From NCBI GenBank assembly GCA_021847855.1, contig JAJZOT010000140.1:1-5428 (forward strand): a stretch of DNA of 5,428 bases. The letters run 5' to 3'. This stretch comes from Thermoplasmata archaeon. Its GTDB lineage: Archaea; Thermoplasmatota; Thermoplasmata; Thermoplasmatales; Thermoplasmataceae. Each line of letters begins with the position of its first letter. Within the stretch, counting starts at the first letter, position 1. The notes below the pieces were generated by a model, which was given only the letters and a program-made list of their open reading frames with translations, did not search any database and was not told where the DNA came from. Position numbers and translations under genes: made by a program. Below, one piece after another: positions 1 through 5,248 of the stretch.

Positions 1-34
1 TTATATCAGCAGGCAATTACCTTCGATAGAATTA

Positions 35-43
35 GGATAATAC
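35..43 (+). promoter_or_regulatory. possible TATA region of the helicase gene
   Basis: The AT-rich stretch GGATAATAC lies about 35-43 bases before ATG 78 and could act as a TATA element giving a short leader. A second AT stretch at 54-60 is closer to the start. Neither is a strong match and there is no clear ribosome binding site, so this is a weak call. Confidence 0.25.
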
Positions 44-77
44 AAGGATTCTGATTTATTGAGAAAAAGTGTTACAA

Positions 78-1346
78 ATGGAAGATTTCGAATCGCTGAA
101 TTTAAGTAAAGAATTGTTAGCAGCTTTGAATGAAATGGGCTTCAAGTCACCGACTGAGGTCCAGGCACAGACAATACCGTATGTGCTCAAGGGCAAGGAT
201 GTCATAGTTAAGTCTAAGACTGGAACCGGGAAGACCGGTGCATTCCTCATACCTATCATACAGATGCTCAAGCCAACTGACAGGATAGCCGCACTTGTTG
301 TTGTTCCGACAAGGGAACTTGCAATGCAGGTCTTCAACGTCATGAAGAAGATATCGCTCGGAAGCGGAATCAAGGGCGCTCTCGTTTATGGGGGGGCATC
401 GATCAACGTCCAGATAGATCATCTCAGGAGAAGACCGCAGATAGTCATCGGAACACCCGGTAGAATCATTGATCTAATGGAGAGGGAGGAACTCGATCTT
501 TCGAATGTGAAGCATCTTGTACTCGACGAGGCTGACATGATGCTGGACATGGGCTTCATAGATGATGTTGAATTTATCATAAAGAAATCAGGAAGGGAGA
601 AACAGGTCATGCTCTTTTCGGCAACAATACCGCCAAGGATATCTGGCCTTTCCGATCGGTACATGCACAACCCGCAGTTCATTGAGATAAGTCATGACCA
701 GGAGCTCACAGTTGAGAGCATCTCTCACAGTTATTCAATATCAGAGAGATCACACAAGCTGAGAACATTATTCGCATACATTGAAACATTCAAGCCCAGA
801 AAGGCCATAATATTTTCTGACACAAAAAGAAATGCAGATTATCTTTACAGGGCACTCACCAGGCAGGGATACAGTGTCACCGCTATTCATGGGGACATGA
901 GCCAGGCGCAGCGCGAGAAATCCATGCAGGAATTCAGGCAGGGAACTCAGTTCCTCGTTGCAACAAACGTTGCCGCGAGGGGTCTTGATATCAGGGAGAT
1001 ATCACATATCATAAACTATGACACCCCTCTGGATCCATATGTTTACGTTCACAGGGTTGGAAGATCTGCCCGTATGGGCGCAGACGGCCAGGCGTTCTCG
1101 ATTGTTATTCCTGAGGAAGAGTATATAATAAGAGATATCGAGGATTCTGTGTCCGTTAGAATGCGCCCAGTATATCTGGATGAAAGTAAATATGACACAC
1201 CCGCTTTCAAGAACATCGAGCACGGTTCCAGGCCGCAGAGGCAGGGAGATTTCCATCAGCAGAGATTCAACAGGAACGGCGGCCAGAGGAGATCAAACTC
1301 ATATTCAAACAAGAACCGCCACTCCAGATCCAATGGTAATTTTTAG
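78..1346 (+). CDS. DEAD-box ATP-dependent RNA helicase
   Basis: This is an intact 422-residue superfamily 2 RNA helicase that should unwind RNA duplexes or remodel RNA-protein complexes in the cytoplasm using ATP. Counting from ATG 78, the motifs appear in order: Q motif (Phe4, Gly21-Phe22, Gln29), motif I SKTGTGKT (46-53), Ia PTREL (77-81), Ib TPGR (126-129), II DEAD (150-153), III SAT (181-183), IV around IIFSDTK (244-250), V ATNVAARGLDI (295-305) and VI HRVGRSAR (325-332). Motif VI has Ala where most members have Gly (HRIGRTGR). The last 40 residues or so (from about 383) are rich in Arg, Asn, Gln and Ser, with 8 arginines, and resemble the RNA-binding tails of CsdA/DeaD-like helicases. 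An in-frame GTG at 69 would add three residues; ATG 78 is preferred because the family usually begins just before the Q-motif Phe. A role in ribosome assembly or RNA turnover is inference. The gene appears monocistronic. Confidence 0.96.
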   Translation: MEDFESLNLSKELLAALNEMGFKSPTEVQAQTIPYVLKGKDVIVKSKTGTGKTGAFLIPIIQMLKPTDRIAALVVVPTRELAMQVFNVMKKISLGSGIKGALVYGGASINVQIDHLRRRPQIVIGTPGRIIDLMEREELDLSNVKHLVLDEADMMLDMGFIDDVEFIIKKSGREKQVMLFSATIPPRISGLSDRYMHNPQFIEISHDQELTVESISHSYSISERSHKLRTLFAYIETFKPRKAIIFSDTKRNADYLYRALTRQGYSVTAIHGDMSQAQREKSMQEFRQGTQFLVATNVAARGLDIREISHIINYDTPLDPYVYVHRVGRSARMGADGQAFSIVIPEEEYIIRDIEDSVSVRMRPVYLDESKYDTPAFKNIEHGSRPQRQGDFHQQRFNRNGGQRRSNSYSNKNRHSRSNGNF

Positions 1347-1482
1347 GATATAATTCCTGAAAGGTTACCTGCTTCTTCTATTAGAGGATGGCTAGTTACG
1401 CATATCGCATTGACCTGAATCCCTTACATTTTGTGCGCGTTTAAACACCTCGATTCAGATTGTTCCTGAAGCAGAAGGAAAA

Positions 1483-1493
1483 GTATTTTTAAA
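1483..1493 (+). promoter_or_regulatory. TATA-like box upstream of the small unknown gene
   Basis: TATTTTTAAAG is a reasonable archaeal TATA box. Transcription would be expected to begin near 1515-1520, which argues against a GTG start at 1494 and fits either TTG 1521 with almost no leader or ATG 1563 with a leader of about 45 bases. Confidence 0.45.
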
Positions 1494-1562
1494 GTGCTTG
1501 CCATAGATCGCCGTTGTATCTTGAATGAAATTTCAAAGTTACTGAAAGGACTGGGAATAAAT

Positions 1563-1832
1563 ATGGACATGATAGAGATTAAAAAGGGCGGGAAGTACAA
1601 GGTTATATCAGCGAGCGGCGGGGATGATCCGATGGTCACAGAGGGGGAATATGTAGGCTATACTGTGCTCGGGGAAGAGGGTGCAGTTGTTTTCAGGGTA
1701 AAGAACAATTCCAAGAGCCTCCTAAGGATGATACCTGTCTCCGGCCTTTATGCAATAGAATTTGAAAACGAGGACCTCCTCAAGCAGAAAGAGAAGACAG
1801 ATGAAACTGGTAAGATGGATTATATAAAATAA
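1563..1832 (+). CDS. small conserved archaeal-type protein of unknown function
   Basis: This 89-residue soluble protein has no signal peptide or membrane segment. It opens with a Lys/Gly-rich strand (MDMIEIKKGGKYKV), followed by an ISASGG turn, TEGEYVGY, an EEGAVVFRV strand and RMIPVSGLYAIEF, then a charged Glu/Lys-rich tail. The alternation of short strands and Gly turns suggests a small beta barrel; that fold is inference. From memory, short euryarchaeal proteins of unknown function share the SASG...TEG.F.GY pattern, but I cannot name a family. The frame is open upstream with possible starts at GTG 1494 and TTG 1521. ATG 1563 is chosen because the conserved-looking part begins there, and GTG 1494 lies directly against the putative TATA box, so would not be in the transcript. 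TTG 1521 with near-leaderless translation remains possible. The 3' end overlaps the convergent thpR gene by 13 bases. Confidence 0.75.
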   Translation: MDMIEIKKGGKYKVISASGGDDPMVTEGEYVGYTVLGEEGAVVFRVKNNSKSLLRMIPVSGLYAIEFENEDLLKQKEKTDETGKMDYIK

Positions 1833-2344
1833 TTTGAACAGAGATCTGTATACACAGGGCCATCAGGGGTCAAATCGCTTCTTATGAATGAAACCCTGCT
1901 GACTTTCATTTTAATATCAAATTTTTTTTCAATCCACGATCTGTTCAATGAAACCGGTCTTCTGGATCTTCCAATTGTGATATGTGGCAGGAATCCCCTC
2001 CTGTCGGTTTGTTGTGAAATTTCTGAGACTTTATTGTAGATATCGGTCAGTCCATCCCCGCTTACAGACAGCGCCAGCACAGTAGCACGAGAATTCCCGG
2101 GAAGCCCCATTATTGATTGCACAATAACTGCAGGGGCATTGAATTTCACTTCTTTCATTCTGGAAATGATAGCATCAATTTCCGACTTTTTCCTGTCACC
2201 CAGGAAAAGAATGGTCATGTGGAGGTTCCTGACATCTGTCATCCTGAAAGGTGAATCAGCGAACATATTCTGAATTTCACATATTTCATTGGAATTATCC
2301 ACAGGTATCCCGAAGAAACACCGTATCATCAATTCGCGGGTCAT
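1820..2344 (-). CDS. thpR: RNA 2',3'-cyclic phosphodiesterase (2H phosphoesterase, LigT family)
   Basis: This 174-residue protein is of normal length for the ThpR/LigT family, which hydrolyses 2',3'-cyclic phosphate ends of RNA to 2'-phosphate and can join tRNA halves by a 2'-5' bond in vitro. Both catalytic HxTx motifs are present: His42-Met-Thr44 (in HMTILFLG) and His121-Ile-Thr123 (in PHITIGR), one in each half of the bilobal fold. The N-terminal strand (MIRCFFGIP) and the C-terminal RSDLTPDGPVY segment also fit the family. ATG 2344 is preferred over Met6 because GGAG lies five bases upstream, although many homologues start at the Met6 equivalent. The ATG overlaps the TGA of a 63-codon upstream frame in an ATGA, which suggests translational coupling if that frame is used. 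An A8 run at plus positions 1929-1922 lies within the gene. Its biological RNA substrate cannot be told from sequence. Confidence 0.94.
   Translation of the reverse strand: MTRELMIRCFFGIPVDNSNEICEIQNMFADSPFRMTDVRNLHMTILFLGDRKKSEIDAIISRMKEVKFNAPAVIVQSIMGLPGNSRATVLALSVSGDGLTDIYNKVSEISQQTDRRGFLPHITIGRSRRPVSLNRSWIEKKFDIKMKVSRVSFIRSDLTPDGPVYTDLCSNYFI
1922..1929 (+). terminator. T8 run, possible terminator of the small + strand gene
   Basis: Eight consecutive T residues on the + strand, about 90 bases past the stop of the gene ending at 1832, match the oligo-T signals that terminate archaeal RNA polymerase. The same bases encode Glu-Lys-Lys-Phe in thpR on the other strand, so the run may simply be coding. 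If used, the transcript would carry about 100 bases antisense to thpR. Confidence 0.3.
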
Positions 2345-2532
2345 TTTCTCTCCTTTCCGGGATCAACATCGGAAATAAAAAGTGCCACGTCTTCGATCTT
2401 GAAACTATCAAAGAGGCCTGAGAAGAAAATCTTCCGTAAATTAATTAGTGGAATTAATTTATTGTAAAATCCAGCAATGAAAGCACAGGGTGTAGGACCT
2501 GGCCAAAGGAGCGGAAAAAGTTGCAAGAGCAT
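2341..2532 (-). CDS. doubtful 63-residue ORF upstream of thpR
   Basis: I do not recognise this product. The first 40 residues are hydrophobic and proline-containing (MLLQLFPLLWPGP...) and do not look like an ordinary cytoplasmic protein; the last 20 or so (FKIEDVALFISDVD, then a charged end) look more protein-like. In its favour, a good TATA box lies 29 bases before the ATG, as for leaderless archaeal genes, and its TGA overlaps the thpR ATG as ATGA. Against it are the odd composition, a rare CGG codon and the lack of a recognised family. It could be a real small protein, a translated leader that couples to thpR, or a remnant of a longer gene whose C-terminus survives. Confidence 0.35.
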   Translation of the reverse strand: MLLQLFPLLWPGPTPCAFIAGFYNKLIPLINLRKIFFSGLFDSFKIEDVALFISDVDPGKERK

Positions 2533-2554
2533 GTATATTCTTTGCTGGAATAGG

Positions 2555-2561
2555 TTTTATA
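2555..2561 (-). promoter_or_regulatory. TATA box for the 63-codon ORF and thpR
   Basis: On the minus strand the sequence GATATAAAACC contains TATAAAA, 29 bases before ATG 2532. This is the normal spacing for a start site at or next to the ATG. It would drive transcription of the small ORF and thpR together. The box overlaps the TAA stop of the broken gene upstream. Confidence 0.55.
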
Positions 2562-2819
2562 TCTTCAAAGCAAATAGATTTGCCACGTATTCAATGGCGA
2601 AGTAAATATTGGCATTCTTTATAATTGCCAGTCTCAGTTTGCTCTGCTCAGCCGGGATATTTGATCTGGCTCTGATATAATCGGCCAATTGTATTTTGAC
2701 ATGACCGGAATTACTGGATTTTTCATAGTCTGAAAGTCACATGTGATCCTTGTCCTGTAATTTGCTCACACACATCTTTTAATGAAATCCATTCATCCAG
2801 TTCTTATGGCAAGCATCAT
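2557..2819 (-). pseudogene. broken or frameshifted small gene downstream of the chrB-like gene
   Basis: No uninterrupted ORF runs through this stretch, yet two adjoining segments read like protein in different frames. Between 2803 and 2723 the minus strand gives LDEWISLKDVCEQITGQGSH ending at TGA 2723. From 2736 to 2557 another frame gives SDYEKSSNSGHVKIQLADYI, then RARSNIPAEQSKLRL and IEYVANLFALKI with a TAA stop. The second segment has no ATG and no well-placed start of its own. An ATG at 2819 overlaps the TGA of the chrB-like gene in an ATGA and reads MMLAIR before leaving frame. Two single-base indels, one near 2805 and one near 2723-2736, would restore about 87 residues. I do not recognise the family. 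The protein would be small, soluble and helical, co-transcribed with the chrB-like gene. It could be true decay, programmed frameshifting or sequencing error. Confidence 0.5.
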
Positions 2820-3283
2820 TTACCGGAGTGTTCAAGCAAATTCTTTCTGGTTGACTTTTCCCTGCAATAAGCGTATAAGGCATCGTAAAGAGGGAATTGC
2901 AGTTTTATGTTTTCGTAATCATCTGAAGATATCTTTCTGAAGCCAAGTGCAGCGGCCTCAAGGCCAGCAGATTCCGCCGGTGCATCAGGAATCCTGGCAT
3001 CTGCACCCCGGACTATGCCTGCAAGACAGTTCAGGGCAGAATCCTCAATCCTGTATTTCCTGATTATCGAGTCAAATGTAACATATTCATAGTCCTTGTC
3101 CATGAAATGGAAAAGCTCTGCTCCAGAGGTATCAAACGGTATTGCATTCTCTGTTTTTGCAACCTTCATAACATCTTCCGCGGAAACAAACAGGAATTCA
3201 GCATCCTTATCAACAAAGTGCTTTATGAGCCAGGGACATGCTATCCTATCGACTTTTGCATTTCTTCTAGTAATCCATTTCAT
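2816..3283 (-). CDS. chrB: ChrB-type chromate resistance domain protein
   Basis: This 155-residue protein matches the C-terminal domain of ChrB proteins over its full length. Recognisable elements are the start MKWITRR, DRIACPWLI (12-20), an EFLFV strand (29-33), IPFD (48-51), VRGAD (91-95) and LYDALYAYCR (132-141). In bacteria ChrB accompanies the chromate efflux protein ChrA and acts in chromate sensing and resistance; full-length ChrB also has an N-terminal region that is absent here. Single-domain forms like this are common, and their biochemical activity is not established. No chrA gene is in the window. There is no signal peptide or membrane segment, so it should act in the cytoplasm. 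A TATA-like box lies 30 bases before the ATG, pointing to a leaderless message, and a broken gene follows with an ATGA overlap. The symbol is given for the domain; a role in chromate resistance in this organism is inference. Confidence 0.87.
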   Translation of the reverse strand: MKWITRRNAKVDRIACPWLIKHFVDKDAEFLFVSAEDVMKVAKTENAIPFDTSGAELFHFMDKDYEYVTFDSIIRKYRIEDSALNCLAGIVRGADARIPDAPAESAGLEAAALGFRKISSDDYENIKLQFPLYDALYAYCREKSTRKNLLEHSGK

Positions 3284-3306
3284 ATCAATTGATCTTTAAT
3301 ACAAAC

Positions 3307-3313
3307 TTAAATA
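3307..3313 (-). promoter_or_regulatory. TATA box of the chrB-like gene
   Basis: On the minus strand TATTTAA begins 30 bases before the ATG at 3283, the expected spacing for an archaeal promoter that yields a leaderless or nearly leaderless transcript. No ribosome binding site is seen in front of the ATG, which agrees with this. Confidence 0.55.
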
Positions 3314-3426
3314 TTGTGCAATGTTGAAAAGATAGAAAATTTTTCCTTCTTGGAGATATCGGTTTACCGTTCATAACATCGCCTGATCTGAATATCGCGA
3401 AAATTCGGTTCAAGGTAGATAGTCGA

Positions 3427-3448
3427 CGCACATTGTTTAGCGCACATT
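3427..3448. repeat. short direct repeat CGCACATT x2
   Basis: CGCACATT occurs at 3427-3434 and again at 3441-3448, spaced 14 bases start to start. TTTAGCGC between and across the copies (3436-3443) recurs as one half of the palindrome at 3688-3703. It lies between the two divergent genes and could be a regulator site, but the repeat is short. Confidence 0.3.
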
Positions 3449-3548
3449 AGAATCGGGCAAATTTAAACTCAACAGTTTTATTTTTCTCTCAAGTAAAGAT
3501 GTCAGGTAGATTATCTTCGCCTCCGCAAATAGCTAATCTAATTGACTT

Positions 3549-3556
3549 TTTATAAA
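3549..3556 (+). promoter_or_regulatory. TATA box ahead of a possible small ORF
   Basis: TTTATAAA is a close match to the archaeal TATA box. Initiation would fall near 3575, just in front of the GAGGTGA ribosome binding site and the ATG at 3586. It may also contribute to transcription of the oxidoreductase gene further downstream. Confidence 0.45.
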
Positions 3557-3575
3557 TCTTAAACTGGAACACATA

Positions 3576-3582
3576 GAGGTGA
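3576..3582 (+). promoter_or_regulatory. strong ribosome binding site GAGGTGA
   Basis: GAGGTGA fits the archaeal 16S rRNA anti-Shine-Dalgarno over seven bases and ends three bases before ATG 3586. It is the best ribosome binding site in the window, although the frame it serves is only 25 codons. Confidence 0.5.
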
Positions 3583-3585
3583 ATT

Positions 3586-3663
3586 ATGCCTGCGGTTTAT
3601 TGTATATTAATCTCAAGTAAATTTCAGGCGACGAAGCTTTTAACATTGAAACATTTTCCCTAA
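3586..3663 (+). CDS. possible 25-residue small protein or leader peptide
   Basis: The frame reads MPAVYCILISSKFQ, then ATKLLTLKHFP, and stops at TAA 3661. It has a TATA box (3549-3556) and a strong ribosome binding site, a more complete start region than several larger genes here. It ends 83 bases before the oxidoreductase start. It may be a genuine small protein, a leader peptide, or the surviving 5' end of a lost gene. No family is recognised, and a frame this short can occur by chance. Confidence 0.3.
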   Translation: MPAVYCILISSKFQATKLLTLKHFP

Positions 3664-3687
3664 AAGATAGCCTGTTCTGATTTCTGG

Positions 3688-3703
3688 ATTTTAGCGCTAA
3701 AAT
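3688..3703. promoter_or_regulatory. perfect 16-base palindrome, candidate operator
   Basis: ATTTTAGCGCTAAAAT is a perfect palindrome placed 43 bases before ATG 3747 and about ten bases before the TATA-like box of the oxidoreductase gene. With no loop it is unsuited to an RNA hairpin but typical of a site for a dimeric helix-turn-helix regulator. A half-site, TTTAGCGC, also occurs at 3436-3443. The position would suit an activator or a repressor. Confidence 0.45.
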
Positions 3704-3712
3704 ACGAAAAAT

Positions 3713-3721
3713 GTTTATTAA
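3713..3721 (+). promoter_or_regulatory. TATA-like box of the GltD-like gene
   Basis: TTTATTAAA ends about 26 bases before ATG 3747, fitting a leaderless start there. It lies inside the alternative reading from ATG 3711, which argues against the longer 492-residue form. Confidence 0.5.
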
Positions 3722-3746
3722 ATTTGTATGCATAAAGATTCAACCG

Positions 3747-5189
3747 ATGCTTAATTTTGAAAGAGTGAAGATCGACCATGCCGACCCAAAGGAAAGGGTC
3801 AAAAGTTTCAAGATAGAGCCCCTGTTGGAGTATACAGATGAACAGGGGACATCGGAGGCGAGCAGGTGTATCGGTTGCAATATCTGTACGCAGGCGTGTC
3901 CTGCAAGCCTTGACATTGGCGGTTATATTAAGAGTACTGCCGTTGGTGATCCAGCTGAAACGGTCAGGATAGTCTTTGAGAACCTCCCATTTCCTGCAAT
4001 AATAGGGCGTGTTTGTACACACATGTGCGAGGACATATGCGTATTATACGATGAGGGCGGCCCGATTGCGATAAGGCATCTGAAAAGGTTCGCAGCGGAT
4101 AAATTTGATGATTACAGCCAGATAATAAAGGTCCCGAAAAAGAACTTCCTTAACAAGAAGGTGGCAGTCATCGGTGGAGGACCAACAGGTCTTACACTGG
4201 CATATTACCTTCTCGTCCAGGGCGTTCATGTTACTATATATGAGGCACTTCCAGAGCTCGGCGGTTTTATGAAGACCGGTATACCAAGATACAGGCTGCC
4301 ACAGGAAACACTTGACAAGGAGATTGGTTTTATCATATCACAGGGCGCTGATGTTCATGTGAATACAGTAGTCGGGAAGGATATACAGTTTCAGGATATA
4401 GTGAACAGTCATGATGCCGTCTATTTAGGAATAGGCAACCACCAGCCAAGAATGACGGGTACCCCTGGAAGTAACACGGTCGGTGTTATTCATGCACTTA
4501 ATTTCCTGCAGGATGTAAGCCTTGGAAAGAAGGTAGATGTTGGCAAGACAGTTGTTGTCATAGGTGGCGGTTTCACGGCAAATGATGCCTCGAGGACTTC
4601 TCTGAGACTTGGAGCTGATAACGTTTACATAATGTACAGGAGACGGGAGATTGATCGGCCGGGGTATCCTTCAATGAATGCTGAAGAGGAAATGGAGGAG
4701 GCCGACGAGGAGAACGTTCATTACATGTGGGAAGTGACACCATTCGAGTATGTTTCGGAAAATGGCCATCTTGTGGGCATTAAGTACTGGGAAAATGAGA
4801 TGGTAAGCGATGGCCATGGTAGGGCCAAACCGGTTCCCAAGAAGGAAAAAGTTCTCTACATGCAGGCAGATCTGGTAATCGAGGCAACCGGTCAGGAAGC
4901 TGACTTCAGTTTTCTGGGCGACACATATATGAGAAACCTTCGACTGAATCCCCATGGTGCGCCAATAATTGATGACAGGGGCATGACATCAATCAAGGGT
5001 GTGTTCACAGGCGGAGACTGCATGAACGCAACCAGGGATCTAATATCTGCTGTCAGGGACGCGGACAGGGCCTCAATAGGTATTTTAGAATACCTCAATG
5101 TGATGGATCAGATTGCGGATGTGAAATTCCTGCCTGTCCTGGACAGATGGAAGAAATATTCTCCAACTGCTGGAAGAGTAAGCAAGTAG
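3747..5189 (+). CDS. GltD-like NAD(P)-dependent FAD/iron-sulfur oxidoreductase (glutamate synthase small-subunit family)
   Basis: This 480-residue protein has the full layout of the GltD/NfnL/dihydropyrimidine-dehydrogenase-N family. Counting from ATG 3747, an N-terminal iron-sulfur domain carries CIGCNICTQACP (Cys41, 44, 47, 51) and a second set Cys90, Cys94, Cys98 in GRVCTHMCEDIC. The FAD-binding fold has VIGGGPTG (141-148), and the NAD(P)H fold has VIGGGFTANDASRT (271-284) with YRRRE (297-301). The C-terminal FAD element is GVFTGGDCMNATRD (418-431). Such proteins pass electrons between NAD(P)H and a partner through FAD and [4Fe-4S] clusters. GltD works with the glutamate synthase large subunit, and relatives serve in ferredoxin:NADP systems. 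No large subunit is in the window, so a glutamate synthase role is not shown. The Cys usual in CGRVC is Ile86 here. ATG 3747 is preferred over ATG 3711 because the TATA-like box falls between them and family members begin near it. Confidence 0.93.
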   Translation: MLNFERVKIDHADPKERVKSFKIEPLLEYTDEQGTSEASRCIGCNICTQACPASLDIGGYIKSTAVGDPAETVRIVFENLPFPAIIGRVCTHMCEDICVLYDEGGPIAIRHLKRFAADKFDDYSQIIKVPKKNFLNKKVAVIGGGPTGLTLAYYLLVQGVHVTIYEALPELGGFMKTGIPRYRLPQETLDKEIGFIISQGADVHVNTVVGKDIQFQDIVNSHDAVYLGIGNHQPRMTGTPGSNTVGVIHALNFLQDVSLGKKVDVGKTVVVIGGGFTANDASRTSLRLGADNVYIMYRRREIDRPGYPSMNAEEEMEEADEENVHYMWEVTPFEYVSENGHLVGIKYWENEMVSDGHGRAKPVPKKEKVLYMQADLVIEATGQEADFSFLGDTYMRNLRLNPHGAPIIDDRGMTSIKGVFTGGDCMNATRDLISAVRDADRASIGILEYLNVMDQIADVKFLPVLDRWKKYSPTAGRVSK

Positions 5190-5201
5190 ATATTATATCT
5201 A
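5187..5201. repeat. inverted repeat overlapping the GltD-like stop codon
   Basis: TAGATAT and ATATCTA flank a single T, giving a 15-base interrupted palindrome that begins with the TAG stop. With a one-base spacer it is not a good RNA hairpin. It may be a protein site or chance in AT-rich DNA. Confidence 0.25.
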
Positions 5202-5242
5202 TAAACGAGAACTGTCTAATGATTTACCGATGAGATCTCTAA

Positions 5243-5248
5243 TTTTTT
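5243..5248 (+). terminator. oligo-T terminator candidate after the GltD-like gene
   Basis: A T6 run about 54 bases past the stop, following the short palindrome GAGATCTC (5232-5239), fits the oligo-T-dependent termination of archaeal RNA polymerase. The hairpin itself is weak. Confidence 0.35.

Noticed and set aside
1388..1444. 18-codon frame beginning ATG after AGAGG between the helicase and the small unknown gene
   Set aside because: It is very short, has no TATA box at the right distance and no recognisable product; chance is the simplest explanation.
1354..1470. Direct repeat TTCCTGAA at 1354-1361 and 1463-1470
   Set aside because: Eight bases twice within about 110 bases, with no further symmetry, is too little to call a repeat element.
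2477..2605. Plus-strand frame MKAQGVGPGQRSGKS and onward, antisense to the ORF upstream of thpR
   Set aside because: No good promoter or ribosome binding site, an odd product, and overlap with better-supported minus-strand signals.
3096..3299. Open frames on the + strand opposite the chrB-like gene
   Set aside because: They are shadows of a gene with clear ChrB motifs on the other strand and have no start signals.
3408..3416. GGTTCAAGG, reminiscent of a tRNA T-loop
   Set aside because: The flanks do not form an acceptor stem, anticodon arm or D-arm; no tRNA can be folded here by eye.
3499..3555. 18-codon frame (MSGRLSSPPQIANLIDFL) with a T-rich stretch about 26 bases upstream
   Set aside because: The promoter match is weak in AT-rich DNA and the frame is too short to support without conservation data.
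3711..3746. Longer N-terminus for the GltD-like protein from ATG 3711
   Set aside because: The 12 extra residues (MFIKFVCIKIQP) are encoded over the probable TATA box, and homologues start near the MLNFERVK segment.
3660..4022. 120-codon minus-strand frame across the start of the GltD-like gene
   Set aside because: It covers the conserved iron-sulfur domain of the + strand protein and itself resembles no protein.
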